Below, in pieces: positions 1 through 12,400 of a stretch of DNA of 64,000 bases. The notes under the pieces were generated by a model. That model was not told the DNA's origin. It saw only the letters and a program-made list of their open reading frames with translations, and did not search any database. A program made the position numbers and the translations under genes. The stretch spans positions 209,765,494 to 209,829,493 of the forward strand of contig NC_059471.1 in NCBI RefSeq assembly GCF_018139145.2. The letters are read 5' to 3'. How positions within the stretch are numbered: the stretch's first letter is position 1; every line of letters begins with the position of its first letter. The DNA comes from Gymnogyps californianus (Eukaryota; Chordata; Aves; Accipitriformes; Cathartidae).

Positions 1-584
<584 letters not shown>

Positions 585-1618
585 TCATAGACTCACAGAA
601 TGGTTTGAGCTGAAAGGGACCTTCAAAGATCATCTAGTCCACCTCCCCTGCCACGGGCAGGGACAGCTTTCACTAGACCAGGTTGCTCAACCCCATCCTA
701 CCTGATATTGAACACTCCCAGTGATGGGGCATACACAGCTTCTCTGGGCAACCTGTTGTTGTAAACACCCTCATAGTAAAAAATGTCTTCCTTATGTCCA
801 ATCTAAATTTACCTTCTTTCAGTTTACAATGGCTGCCCCTTGTTCTGTCACTACAGACCCTAGTAAAAAGTCTCTCTCCATCTTTCTTATGAGCCCTCTT
901 TATATATTGAAAGGCCACAATAAGGTCTTCCCGGAGCCTTCTCTTCTCCAGGCTGAACAACCCCAACTCTCTCAGCCTTTGTTCATAGGAGAGGTGTTCC
1001 AGCCTTCCGACCATTTTTGTGAGCCTCATCTGGACCCACTCTAATAGGTCCATGTCTTTCTTGTACTGGGGACCCCAGAACTGGATGTAGTACTGCAGGT
1101 GGGCTCTCACAAGAACAGATGAGATGGGGAGAATCACCACTCTCGACCTGCTGGCCACACTTCTTTTGGTGCAGCCCAGGATACTTTTGGCTTTCTGGGC
1201 TGCAAGTGCACATTGCTGGCTCATATCCAATTTTTCATCCACCAGTATCCCAAGTCCTTCTCTACAGGGTGGCTCTTAATCTGTTCATCACTCAGTCTAT
1301 ATTGATATTGAGGATTGCCCCAACCCAGGTGCAGGACCTTGCACTTGGCCTTGTTGAACTTCACATGGTTTGCATGGGCCTGCTCCTCCAGCCTGTCAAG
1401 GGACCTTCAAAGATCATTTAGTCCAACTAGATGAGGGATGGCATCCCTTCCCTTAGGTGTATCAACTGCACCACTCAGGTTGATGTCATCCACAACCTTG
1501 GTGAGGGTGCACTCAATCCCATTATGTCATTGATGAAGATATTAAATAGCATTGGTCCCAGTACAGACCCTTGGGGGACACCACTCATTACTGATTTCCA
1601 CTTGGACATTAAGCTGTA
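585..1618 (-). mobile_element. CR1 LINE, 5'-truncated, reverse-transcriptase 3' part
   Basis: A chicken-repeat-1 (CR1) non-LTR retrotransposon fragment, inverted. Its 3' end is on the left, where the degenerate octamer tail appears as tcatagactcacagaatgg, followed by the conserved 3' UTR block. On the minus strand, 1242-673 encodes the C-terminal part of the CR1 polymerase (segments such as [32 protein letters not shown] and SDRTRG). Further upstream, about 1500-1600 holds the RT motif [11 protein letters not shown] and FNIFIND. The catalytic FADD segment is degraded to VVDD near 1490, and the frame is broken between 1243 and 1470, so the copy is dead. About 26 bases near 1400-1425 do not belong at that place in CR1 and nearly repeat the element's own 3' UTR (see findings). 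CR1 copies normally lack target-site duplications, and none is apparent here. Confidence 0.93.
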
Positions 1619-2405
1619 TATATAATATGGTTGAGAAGAACTGGAAGGAGGTAACAACCATAATGTGTATAGAAAGTTTGATATAAGGTTCAGTTTGTCC
1701 ATTGTCTAATATTAAGTTCTGGTGGCAGTATAGAGAATTGCTATAATTAAATTTTCAATTACTATCATTTCAATTGAGAATTGAGATCCTAATCAACAAC
1801 CATCGAGCAGAGGTATATCCCTAGGGCACAGTACTGAAATGAAGGCAGTATAGAGGCATATTAAGGGGAGCATCCAGTAGCAACACCTCTAAGATCCTAA
1901 GGTCTTTCCTTACAGAGGTGGCAATGGGTGGCTCTTCCTGCATCCTCATCCTTTCTGCAGAGGAAGTTTTCCCTATTAAAAGCATAAACTTGACACTTAA
2001 GTTTTACTGTGGTTTAATAGTGGCTTCCAATCTCTTTCAAAAGGTAATGAAGAAAAAGATGTTTCTCTATGAAACTAATGAAAAAATCTATCCCTCTCCC
2101 ATAAAAAAACCTAAAAGGCTGTAAAGTAAAAAGTCTGTAACCTTTTGTGTAATGAAGACTCTGTGGACGTAATTCTGCATGAGGACGCAAACAACATACA
2201 GAAAAAAAGCACAACGAGAGTTTAATCTTGTTGGGCAGTCATTAATTTGGGGACAACGAAAATAAACATGTGAATCAGTTCTTCCACAAGCAAGCTCTCC
2301 AAGCTAAACTATTCAGAAATCTTCGGACAGAAAGGCAAATCCTGTATTTAACTGAACATAAAATTAAGGGTATTTCCACCTTTCTGGCACTGGATGGACA
2401 ATGTA

Positions 2406-2435
2406 TCCTTCCTGCTAGAATCCTTCCTGCTAGAG
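2406..2435. repeat. 15 bp tandem duplication
   Basis: Two adjacent copies of tccttcctgctaga followed by a or g (2406-2420 and 2421-2435), 14 of 15 bases identical. A local slippage-type duplication with no sign of function. Confidence 0.9.
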
Positions 2436-3099
2436 AGGCTAGACTTACAGCACAAGTTATTTACACTTCCTGATCATGATGAAAATCAGGGCCAGTATTT
2501 TGCAGATTAACTCCTGAACAAAATAAAGGGGAAAAAAAAAAAAAACCAACAACCCAAACTTTTTTTTCCAAGGTCTCTCACAAAACATGACACAGGCAAA
2601 GCAAAGATTAAGTCCTGTTGCTGGCTAATAAACAGCACTGTGGGAGAAAAAATATTTTATCATTATTAATCTGACTACCTGGTATATAATTATGATAATT
2701 ATTTTTTGGCTCAGTCACTTTTGCTTAACCTCGTGTGGTTTTTTCTGGCTCACTGCTGGATGTTGTTACGGTACTGTCTGAAAACAAATTGTCTTGTATT
2801 GCAGCTCCTGTTCCCCTAGGTGAGATTTATTTGGCAGTACTTTGAAAAAAATCTTACTTCACATTGAAAAATTAAATCCAACGTTAAGCACTGCACTGCT
2901 TTATGCCAGCACCGTCCTTGCTTTTGTGAAGACAAAGATGTCAGGGGTTTGGGTTTTTTTTTCCTAAATTAGCAACACTGTAAAAGACCTGCTTATTAAT
3001 CGACAGCAAGATTACTTAGGAACAACTTATGGTTAGAATGGTACTTAAGTTAGCATGGTAAAAACTTAAGTCCCATCCAAACTACTTCTTGCACTAGAG

Positions 3100-3131
3100 C
3101 TGGCTGACGAATAGCCTGGCTGAAGAATAGC
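3100..3131. repeat. 16 bp tandem duplication
   Basis: Two adjacent copies of ctggctgacgaatagc, the second with one substitution (15 of 16 identical), at 3100-3115 and 3116-3131. A recent local duplication in intronic DNA. Confidence 0.9.
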
Positions 3132-6100
3132 CAAGCCAGTGTAATAAATAAATACAAATTTTAAAAAGGAAAAAGAAAAGCCCTCTAAACACAGAACTTC
3201 TGAAGCTTAGCTCACTCCACTAGCGTGTTTTCGCCCAATAAGAAATAAAGAGGTACTCCTCCTGACACTTGTTGTTACTGGGTTCTCTGATACAGGACAA
3301 CCACTTCTAGTGAAACTCTATTAATTTTTGTGTGTTATGTAGATGTGTCTTCATTAGACGTCATGCTCTGTACAAACCTCCTCCCTTGTTTTTTCTGACT
3401 GGAAATTTTTGGTGCTGGATATGACGGAGCTGTTTATTGGGAAAGGGTTCTCTGATGCTGATTGCAGCACAGCAGGAGGTTTTAGCTCCCTTAGGCTACT
3501 CAAATTCTTCTTGGCTGATCTCTAAAATACTGTTTATCAGCTGAGCGTTGCTGGAGCATATAATTTCTAAGTAATTGTCTTTCTCTTCTCCACCCATGAC
3601 ATAAGAGCTGGCTACATTATTAGATTATCTGATCCATTGTAGCTTAAATCCCTATTTAATAGTTCTATGTCCCAATTAGTAGATAGGATGGAGGGAAGAA
3701 GAGGAGTACAGGATTACAGTATCTAGTAATTAGTCATTCACAAGCATTAACATGAATAAACAGGAGAGATTAATGAATTTCACAGGCTACTGTATTTCAG
3801 CAATCCATATCACCCTCTGTTACTTTTAGATCTCTTCTGATGACAAGCTTCCAGTCACATCATAGTGTTCGCCTGTGGGACATGGATAACTAAGATGCAG
3901 AATATTAGGGAAAATTCCTTCTCATCTCCAGCCATAGGCATTTGATCTGAGTAAGGATAAATGATACGTTTGTGCGAATGCTCTGAAGCACTTTCATTGC
4001 CTACAGTCATGCAATCCATGAGCCTTTGCAAGTGTGTCACTTGCCAAAATATGTAGACCTGATTCTCCACATATCTGAAAGGAGCTGGAGAGCAGTCTCA
4101 GCCACTTCTCATTTCTTTCTTATTTGGAAGGAAGAATCTCTGTAGTGATCACCCCGAAAAGACATTTGTCATCTATTGCTTAACACTTCTAGTTTTTCTC
4201 AGTAAAGAGCCACTTAGGACAGCTACAACGGGGGAGGGAAAAAGTTGTCTCATGACTGAAACACCCAAATGGGAATGAGCCCTGCCTGGTGCCTTGTACA
4301 GTCATTTGTTTCACTGCATCATAAGGAAAACATCTGTAAAATGTTCCAGATTGAAGTGACAGCATTGCACACTGATTTCTTACCGACGCAAACGACAACA
4401 CAAGCTGCGAAGCAGTGAAGACTCAGGTTTAGTCAGTTATTTACTAACTATTGAAAAGAGGTTGGAAATAAAACTCTGAACATGGCCACTGATAAGATTA
4501 AAACTGAAACATGACTTAATAAAATTTGTCAAGTAAATATTAACAGAGAATTGATTAAATTACAGCCAAATTAATCATTGTCCTCATTCCATAAAAGCAA
4601 AACAATCCAATCTTATGGATTGGAATTGCCCTTCACAGTGAGATATATTTAATATCACCAAGGATATTAGACTGGAAAAATTTACTATGAAAAGCATATT
4701 TGCCCAGCGGCTTTCAAGCTTAGAGCTTAGACAAAGCTGTTGATTTGAATCACTGCATCTCGGTAGCCAGGCTAATATAGAAACAGCATTCTCACAATGC
4801 ACAGAAACAAAGTTAGTTACAGGGATGGTCTTGCATGAGTACATGTTCAGCACTCAGTTTATAGTGTGTATTTGCTGTTTTACTGAAAATTAAATACTTT
4901 TTTCCAGTCTGGTGATTAAATGAATATTCAGCAAACTCCCTTTCTGGGTTAATATTTCACTGCTGAGTGGTAGAAGCTGGAATAGTGACTGGTTTTTATT
5001 CATTTAGAAAAGTATCTCAGTGGACTTGGCTCACAACAGCATGATCATTGCTTACTTAATCCCCAGCAGCAGAGCCACAGCATAAAGGCTTTGAATGAAA
5101 AAATGTCATTCTGTTCTGATAATATGTATTTACATTTATACAGCATATTTAGACTTCTTAGCCTCAAGTCACATATGTGGTGACAGTGTTGTCATTCCTC
5201 AACTCCAGCATGGTGTAAGCATGCAGCAGTCTGGAACTGCTTGGTCGAGGCTCAGAATTGCCTTTGTGAACAGTCATAGACATTTTTGTAATGATAGGCC
5301 ATGCCTAAATTGGCAGAAAGGGAACTCCTCAACCTGTTTCAAAACAGCTACATCTAATGACACCTTTGAAGGACTCTGAATTTAAAGGTTATGTATGTAT
5401 AATTCTGTAATTTTCATATACAGTAAAAAACAAATGTCACGTCGTTTTCCTTTAGATAGGAGCAAGTCCTTTCATGTGCTGGAAAATACTCGTGACAATT
5501 TATATGGGTATTGTGTGAGCCTTCAAGTAAATTTTTGAGATAAAGAAATGTCAATATAGCACGCTTACAGCAATTTACTTAATTCCTAAAGTATTCTGAG
5601 TTTAAAAGATCCAATTGACCCCAGATGTATTTGTATGAAGGCAAAGAGAATAGTTCCAGTCTACTACCAATCTCTACTACATATTGCAAGAAGCAAGTTA
5701 CATTTTGTCCATGGTGAGATGCAGCTAAACAATGATTTGTTGTGCATACCATGTGGCTCTCATTTCTATACAATGAATTTTATTTGGCCTAGAGAAAAAT
5801 GTCATATTCATGGCACAGCAGAGCCTTTCCAAAAGGATATGGATTACTGGGAACAGAGAAAACATGATTTCTCATTGGCAAAATATTGTGTCAAAATCTT
5901 GGTTCTCTTTCTGAGTAGTCCCCCAAACCACCTTGTACTCTACCACATATTTTGGTGTTAGGCACGTCTGTTCCTCTTTTAGGATTGAATTTTTCTCCAG
6001 GAGAGTATTACAGTCTAGGAAGGTGACATTGGAAAGAGTACTTTTTCAAAGATTGCTCCAAAATTCAGGAATAGTCAGCTGCAGGATTTAAGGCATTTCA

Positions 6101-7923
6101 GGGCATTTTCACTTGGAGCTTCAGGCACTTCTGTGGGCCTGCTCAGCAATCAGCAAACTTAACATTTCCCACATCTCTATTTGCAAATACTTATTGGTAG
6201 ATGTCAAATCTGTCAGCATTTTACAACCCAGAAAAATCATGAGTAATTAAAGTACCTCCATTATACGCTATGCTTCTCAAACCATCATTACAGACAATGG
6301 TAACGAAGCAATAGCTCTCTCTGTGCAGTACTGTGAAGACATTTTTTACACCTTTCATCAGGAAGGGACAGATCATCTTATCTTCAGATAACCTTTGCAA
6401 CAGCTACTCCATGCATAAGGGGGGGGGAAGTAACTCATGCTGTGGGACCCGATTCTCTTTCATATCAATAAAGCTCACTTGAAGAGAGGTGCTTCTGCAA
6501 GATCAGAATTGAGACTACTGCAGATTATTTAGTTCATCTATTTCAGAGTCAGGGGTTATAATCGATCCACAGTCCTGTCTTTGTCTGACTCAGTGTTTTT
6601 TTAAATCTGCAAAAATAGTAATACTGTAAAACAAAATAGGTAGGTGCTTATTACCAAAAACACACCCAGTTAAACCATGAACTAAACAATTCTCGCTTAT
6701 GTTTATGGAAGTGTATTTTAGTTGCATTTTAACTGCAAATAAATTTGACTAGTGAGCCAGCTGCACAAATAACTTGTAAAGTGTTATTATTGCAGAGATG
6801 ATTAAAAGCTGCTTTGTGACTTCATGTTATTGGTGAAAAAATGCAAAGGCCCAACTGACAAACTTTACAGAGCCAAACCAAATAATTGACTTTAGATAGC
6901 ACAACTGAAAACATATCTGAGTGAAACATTTTTTTTTCCTGAAGAAGACCTAAGACTATGGATTTGCACAGGTTCCCTTTTCCTAAGTAGTTTATCTTTC
7001 TTGCAAAACTGCCAAAGTAAGCAAACTCACTGTTGTTTCCAAGAAAAACTTAAATCACCTTTTTTTTTTTTTAAAGTGATACTGTGGATATTTAGAGAAT
7101 AGGCATTACAAATGTAATTCAGTATAAATGATTAGCAAGTATATGAGCTTTGGTAATGTGCAGGTAATTATTGTCATCTCATCACACATACCCGTCCATT
7201 AAGAATGCCTGGCACATTGATAGACTTAAATAGTACCAAATCTCCTCTTTAAATGAAAGGCAGAACATGCAAACAATGGACTCATCACCTCTATTTCCTC
7301 CTTTTCAATTGTCAGGACCAAACTTACCTTTTTTCCCTTCACCTCTCACAGATTCTCAGCCTGTGTAATAGGTAAATAATCTGAGTCATTTGACCGAAAT
7401 CTGCTTTCTTCCACTTCAGTCTTATTTCAAATTCCCTTCAAAGTACTCCAATGGTGAGAGGATATTGCTCTCTAAGAACATAAGACTTCTTCCTTATATC
7501 TGGCAGAGTAAAATTTTAGGCCATTATTGAAGTCAGAGGCCAGTTTTCTTCTCAACCTCATATAGTTCCTCAGATGAGGAACTGTCAACTAGAGACCACG
7601 CTCTAGCCCCGTCTTTTATAATTATCTTCTGGCGACCTGAGTGTCAAGCATCTGAGATAAAACCTCAGCCCTATTCTGAGGGAGATGGCTTATAAACTCA
7701 CCTATTCCTAAAGCTATTCTGAAAACCCACATTACTAGATCCATAGTGGCAAATGGCCTATGACTTCACTGACCCTGGGAAAAGGCAGCTTTAAATGAAT
7801 TCTGCTACTCCTGCTCTCTCTAGTTAGAATTTCATTTTTCAGATGCCTTGGAGCAACTCAAAATAAAGTAATTTCATTCACACCCTGGCTAACCATTTCC
7901 CAGCCTCTTGTCTCTCCCAATCT

Positions 7924-8009
7924 ATCAGCCAGTCAAATACATGGAAAGCAAGAGAGCTATGCTAGCCTTCAGGTGGAAATAATGGCAAAATCCTCTTTGA
8001 CTGGCTGAT
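7924..8009. repeat. 14 bp perfect inverted repeat with 58 nt loop
   Basis: The 14-mer atcagccagtcaaa at 7924-7937 recurs as its exact reverse complement at 7996-8009. If transcribed, as it would be in the SEMA3D pre-mRNA, it can form a hairpin with a 58 nt loop. I see no transposon termini or target duplication. It is too widely spaced to be an ordinary miRNA precursor. Confidence 0.7.
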
Positions 8010-8409
8010 TTGAAAAAGCTGAGTAAGACTGATTGATTGTGAATCAGTTTTACTGCTTCAACTAGTCCACCATCTCATCTCATAAACCTTCCAGCTACCT
8101 TTATGTATGTAATCATATGACCTGCAATCAGAAAGGCATGAATCTTATGAAGGACATAGTCACGGGGAATGAAGCGTGGAGATTAGTCCACACTCTGAGG
8201 CAACACAAACAAGATGTACTGACAATAGGTTGTGTATAGTAGACGTCTAGCATTAAAACCATCTCAGGGATCTAGAACTTGCATTAACTTGCATGAATGA
8301 ACACACTCCACTCTGCAGCAGCAGACTCATTCTTTCCTGCTTGGATGGAGACGTGTATTGCACTTTGCAAGTACATCCAGGTGTTAAAAATGTAACATGG
8401 TGATCATAT

Positions 8410-9261
8410 TTAGCACTTTAAGGCACATAGCTCTTCCTTTGTCAAAGTATGGTTCATAAAATTATATGCAGTGCTATCCCTCCTTTCAAAACAAATTACT
8501 GTCATTATATTGCACTTGCCTTCAAAATAGTACCAACCCTTCATTTTAGACTTTACTTTCTTCAGTGATGCAAAAATGGCTATTTTCAAGCACCTGTACC
8601 TGCAATTTTCTGCTATCTGCATCTTCAGAGAAACTTCTGAGCACATGATATTCTTTGGAGAAGCACACAGCACCCTGAGGACAGACAGAGGAGCTCTTTG
8701 CTACATCTTATAGCCCATATATCTGTGGGCTGGTAAAACAACAGCAGGTTGTGTTATTTCTTCCGCCCATACTATCTGGTAGCAGCTGTACAGAACATGA
8801 CACATTTTTAAATCCTTACTCAGTTTTTGCTCTGTTGATGAAATTTCAGCCTTAGGAAGTAAGATAAGTGGACTTTGTTTCACACTTGGAGCAAATGAGA
8901 ATTTTGTTGTGGATTTCAGTGCCCACGATTTAAACCTGCAAGGAGTTTTCTCAAGTAAATCCGAGGTATAATTGGCTACAGAAATCTGGATTTGGCTCAG
9001 TAGCTGGTCTGACACTACCGATAGCTGCTGACAGATCTCTTTGGGAGTCTGACTCACTTTACTCAGACCTGCTTTCTCAGACTGTGCATCTGACGCAGGA
9101 CTTGCTCCATTGAGCCTACAGCTGTTATATATGAAAGAGATTGTTTTTAAAATGGTCAGATATCTTAATAGTATGTCCATGTTAACATTTTTCTCTCTAG
9201 GTTCAAAAGTATTTGCCAGCTTCGTAATAAGTGTAATGTTCATAACAAAGTAGACTTTGTT
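8410..9261 (-). other. Unidentified near-open reading frame (one internal stop)
   Basis: On the minus strand one frame stays open from just after a TAA at 9262-9264 to a stop at 8410-8412, about 284 codons, interrupted only by a TAG at 8701-8703. An ATG at 9241-9243 starts the upstream 180-codon section. That is longer than expected by chance in DNA this AT-rich. The product is mixed, with no low-complexity bias, no transmembrane helix and scattered cysteines. I recognise no domain, catalytic motif or family. Splice-like boundaries on the same strand include a possible acceptor near 9117 (acagctgtag) and donor-like CAG/GT at about 8937 and 8609. It lies within SEMA3D intron 2 on the same strand. 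It could be a decayed retrocopy or pseudogene, an unannotated exon, or a chance ORF. No function is proposed. Confidence 0.3.
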
Positions 9262-9281
9262 TTAGACTTTCATGCTAAAAT

Positions 9282-9422
9282 ATGAGAGACCTTGAACTGC
9301 AGTGGCATGAACAACTCTGTTGTAATAAAAGCATCAGATGGCATGGGCCTGGAAAACACATTAATATCAATACTAACAGGCTTAGGAGAGATACAAAGCA
9401 GCATGAGCTACTCGTGAAGAAG
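9282..9422 (+). other. Possible small exon ending in consensus splice donor
   Basis: On the plus strand an ATG at 9282 opens 47 codons without a stop, ending exactly in phase at gaagaag followed by a consensus donor (gtaagt, GT at 9423-9424). Read through the donor, the frame stops within three codons. The peptide is basic and His/Lys-rich and I do not recognise it. It could be a first exon of an antisense or lncRNA transcript within SEMA3D intron 2, or coincidence. Confidence 0.2.
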
Positions 9423-9425
9423 GTA

Positions 9426-12400
9426 AGTTGACCGTGCAAAGGACAGTTAATGCCAAACATATTTTCTTGCTCAGTTACTTCATTAGTGCCTCTGTTTTCA
9501 AGACGTAAAAGAACAGCTTACAGACAGAAAAATCCAGATTTGTTGCCTATGATTGCTATTTGCAATTTCCATACTAGTGTAATTGTGTACTACGCATGAG
9601 TTATAACCAGTGTCTGTGAGCAACTCAGATTTTTATGAAAGCATTCAATAGCTGTACGTCCCCCTCTTCCTCACCCTCTGCATGCTCCACAGACACACAG
9701 ACACACACCCCACTTGCACTTGCATCAAGACTCGGAGCCAGACTCTCAGTTTAACCACTAGGACCTGCAATAATTTTATCAGCTGAGGATCTAGCCCTGA
9801 GTGTATAGCAAGAAGCCATGGGGGCCATTCTTCTCTTCAACTCCAAGCATTGGACCAGAGCCCACACAAGCTGTATGGTCAGGCTGTAAAGCTAAATAAG
9901 ATACAGAGATAAAGTCGTAACTACTAATAGCATATGTTCTTGCCATAGGGGCTGATGAGAGCTGGAGCTGGTGCAAGAGAAAGGGCAGGTCCATGCATCT
10001 GGGAGCAGATGAGGGAGGAAAGAAGTGGATATGTGTGTTTGGGGAGAAGGGAGCAGGGAGGGAGATGTCCTCCTGCCAGAAGCAGCACACTGTTATGTTG
10101 GCTCAGCTGCCATGAAACCACTGTCGGAGAGAGCTTGTAAGGTCTCTTAAGTGCTGATGGTCCTTCAACACCCTTCCCACAGTCCCCCTGAGGGCAAGAA
10201 AATTTCCTCACAACTGGATTTGAAAAGCTCGTCTGGTTTCTTGACTCAACCAAGACAGGTCCAGATGGACGAGGAGGCAGAGCAGTAAAGGAGGTGAAAC
10301 AAGGTCTGGGAAACAATTACCAGCTCACCAGCGTGACCTGCTACCCAGGGAGCAAAGGCAGCGTTTGGCAGGGCTGAAGGGGCTGCGGTGGGAGGAGTGC
10401 CTGCACAGGAAAGGAGGTGAAGGGCAGGGACCTCTGTGAACAGATTTACCTGTCAGTGGAACAGATATTTCCGCTGTTGGCAGCAAACCTGCTCTGGGAG
10501 GTTCCTGCTTGCTCTCCCCACATGTAACTGCTTGTTCCTGTCCCCGCAGAAGGGTTCCCTCTCTGACATGGGCCAGATAATCTTTCTTTCCCATGCTCTG
10601 AATGAGGAACAAGAACTTTTATAATGACAGTGGGGGCAACAATATTTTAGCTGTTTCTACCATCATGACTGCTGGTTGAACTTACAAGGCAAAATTAATA
10701 ACCCTGCTCTAAATTGCTACAGAAGTGCAGTACAGAGATGCAATTGCTATAGGGAAGCACTGGTTAAGTCACTTCGTCATTATCTGCGGTAGCTGCACAG
10801 GATGGACATTCTCTGAGAAAATGTGGTTTAAATGCAGAGAATAACTGTTTTCAGGAAACTTCAAAGATTTTTCCCCTTATATTCTTCTTCCAGTTTTCCA
10901 GATGTATTTTATTTGATTAAAAAGCAAGCAAGTGTAGCAAGGTAACTCAACTGGCTGATGTGAAGGTAGGTTTTCAAAATAGTTTTGCACTAGCAATAGC
11001 AAAGGACCTCTTCCACCAATGAAAATAAAACCAATTCACATTATAATAGCTTGGACTAGCATAACCTTCCCCTATGGCAAAGTGAAATATAATTATCAGT
11101 TCTACTTTCTGATATTGACAGCAGTTAAGTTCTTATGAAGCCATTAAAAGTAGAGGTCATTGAATAGCTGCTTAATTCCCTTATATGTTAGTTGTTTGTG
11201 TTGGAGTTGTGCCTAGCAACCTCTGTCAGATTCAGAGTCCCACGTGCAGATGTGCAGGTGGACCCAACATCTGCCTTGTAGACTTAGGCAACGTTGCGAT
11301 AGGACCGTACTAACTCAAAATTGCAGGGCAAAGGATATCAGAGATGTGTGTCTGCATAAGGTAACCATGTGCACCATCATATTACCTCCTGTCAATCATT
11401 AGTATATATGCATAAGGTATTATTTAATATCGGAGGGGGGGGGGTTGATATTTTTTATTATTAATATTTACATTTATTTATCCTTTTTGGGGCACCAGTG
11501 GGTGTCATATAGACTGCCATTGTGTTATATATTTTGTGAGAAGTATTTTTGAAAGAAATTCAGGGTGCATGGATGATGCAGAGGGATTTGTATAGTCTTC
11601 CCAAAGTTGACAGATAAGTTGAACATAAAATTTCAGTGTCTCTTAGCCATCAGACTCTGTGGTACAACACAGCATACTTCTCTGGGACAGACAGGATTTG
11701 GATCACAAACGAGAATACCTGTTTTCTTGAATTAGTGGAGAAAAGGTACCTTTGCCACTCCCACCCTTGTCTAAATGCCTCTCTTAACCACAGCTAGCCA
11801 ATCCCTCTGACTTCTCTGATAGTGCTCTGGAGTGATAAAGGAAATTTTGTCTCTGTCTCTTTCTGCTATCTCTTTGTGTATTTATCTCCAAAGGACTTTG
11901 ACTACAGAACAGACCTCCCCTGCACCCCTCGGCCCTTCTTTGAGGAACTCATCTATAAATGGAACAACAGAAATGGGGAGGGAGGAAAGGGAAATAGGAT
12001 GTGACTCGAGGACCCGCGCTGCAACCACAGATGTCCACCGCTAGACACACACTGACGTCAAGAGGATCATGCCCTCAAATTAGTGCATAGAAAGAGAACA
12101 AGGTTGGGATCTCTGAAACTACTCAGGACTGGGTTTGCTTTACAAATGTCTTTAGTAAAAGTACAATTAGACAAATATTTCTGAAAGTACCCTCTTCAAA
12201 GCTGGTGCCATTGATCATGTATCTTCCCCACATTCTTCTTCTAGGGAAGCAGTTTTCGGTGTTGTCTTATCCTCCTTTTTTGAAGGGACTGCTCATTCTT
12301 CCCAAAGTCTTACTCTTTTGGGTTTTTCTCTCATCTTCTGAGATTTAATTAAGTGAACATTGAACAGAATAGTTTGGTATTTTGTGAACATAATTCTTTT

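Larger units (their letters stand above)
1619..7923. other. SEMA3D intron 2, no genes seen
   Basis: About 6.3 kb of AT-rich intronic sequence. Apart from homopolymer runs (for example A at about 2531-2544, G at about 6420-6427) and two small tandem duplications (2406-2435, 3100-3131) I recognise nothing. Open frames here are short, overlap on both strands and show no domain. Confidence 0.5.

Noticed and set aside
9791..10624. Cluster of 60-130 codon ORFs in a GC-richer stretch
   Set aside because: Frames overlap on both strands with no conserved motif or splice pattern; composition explains them.
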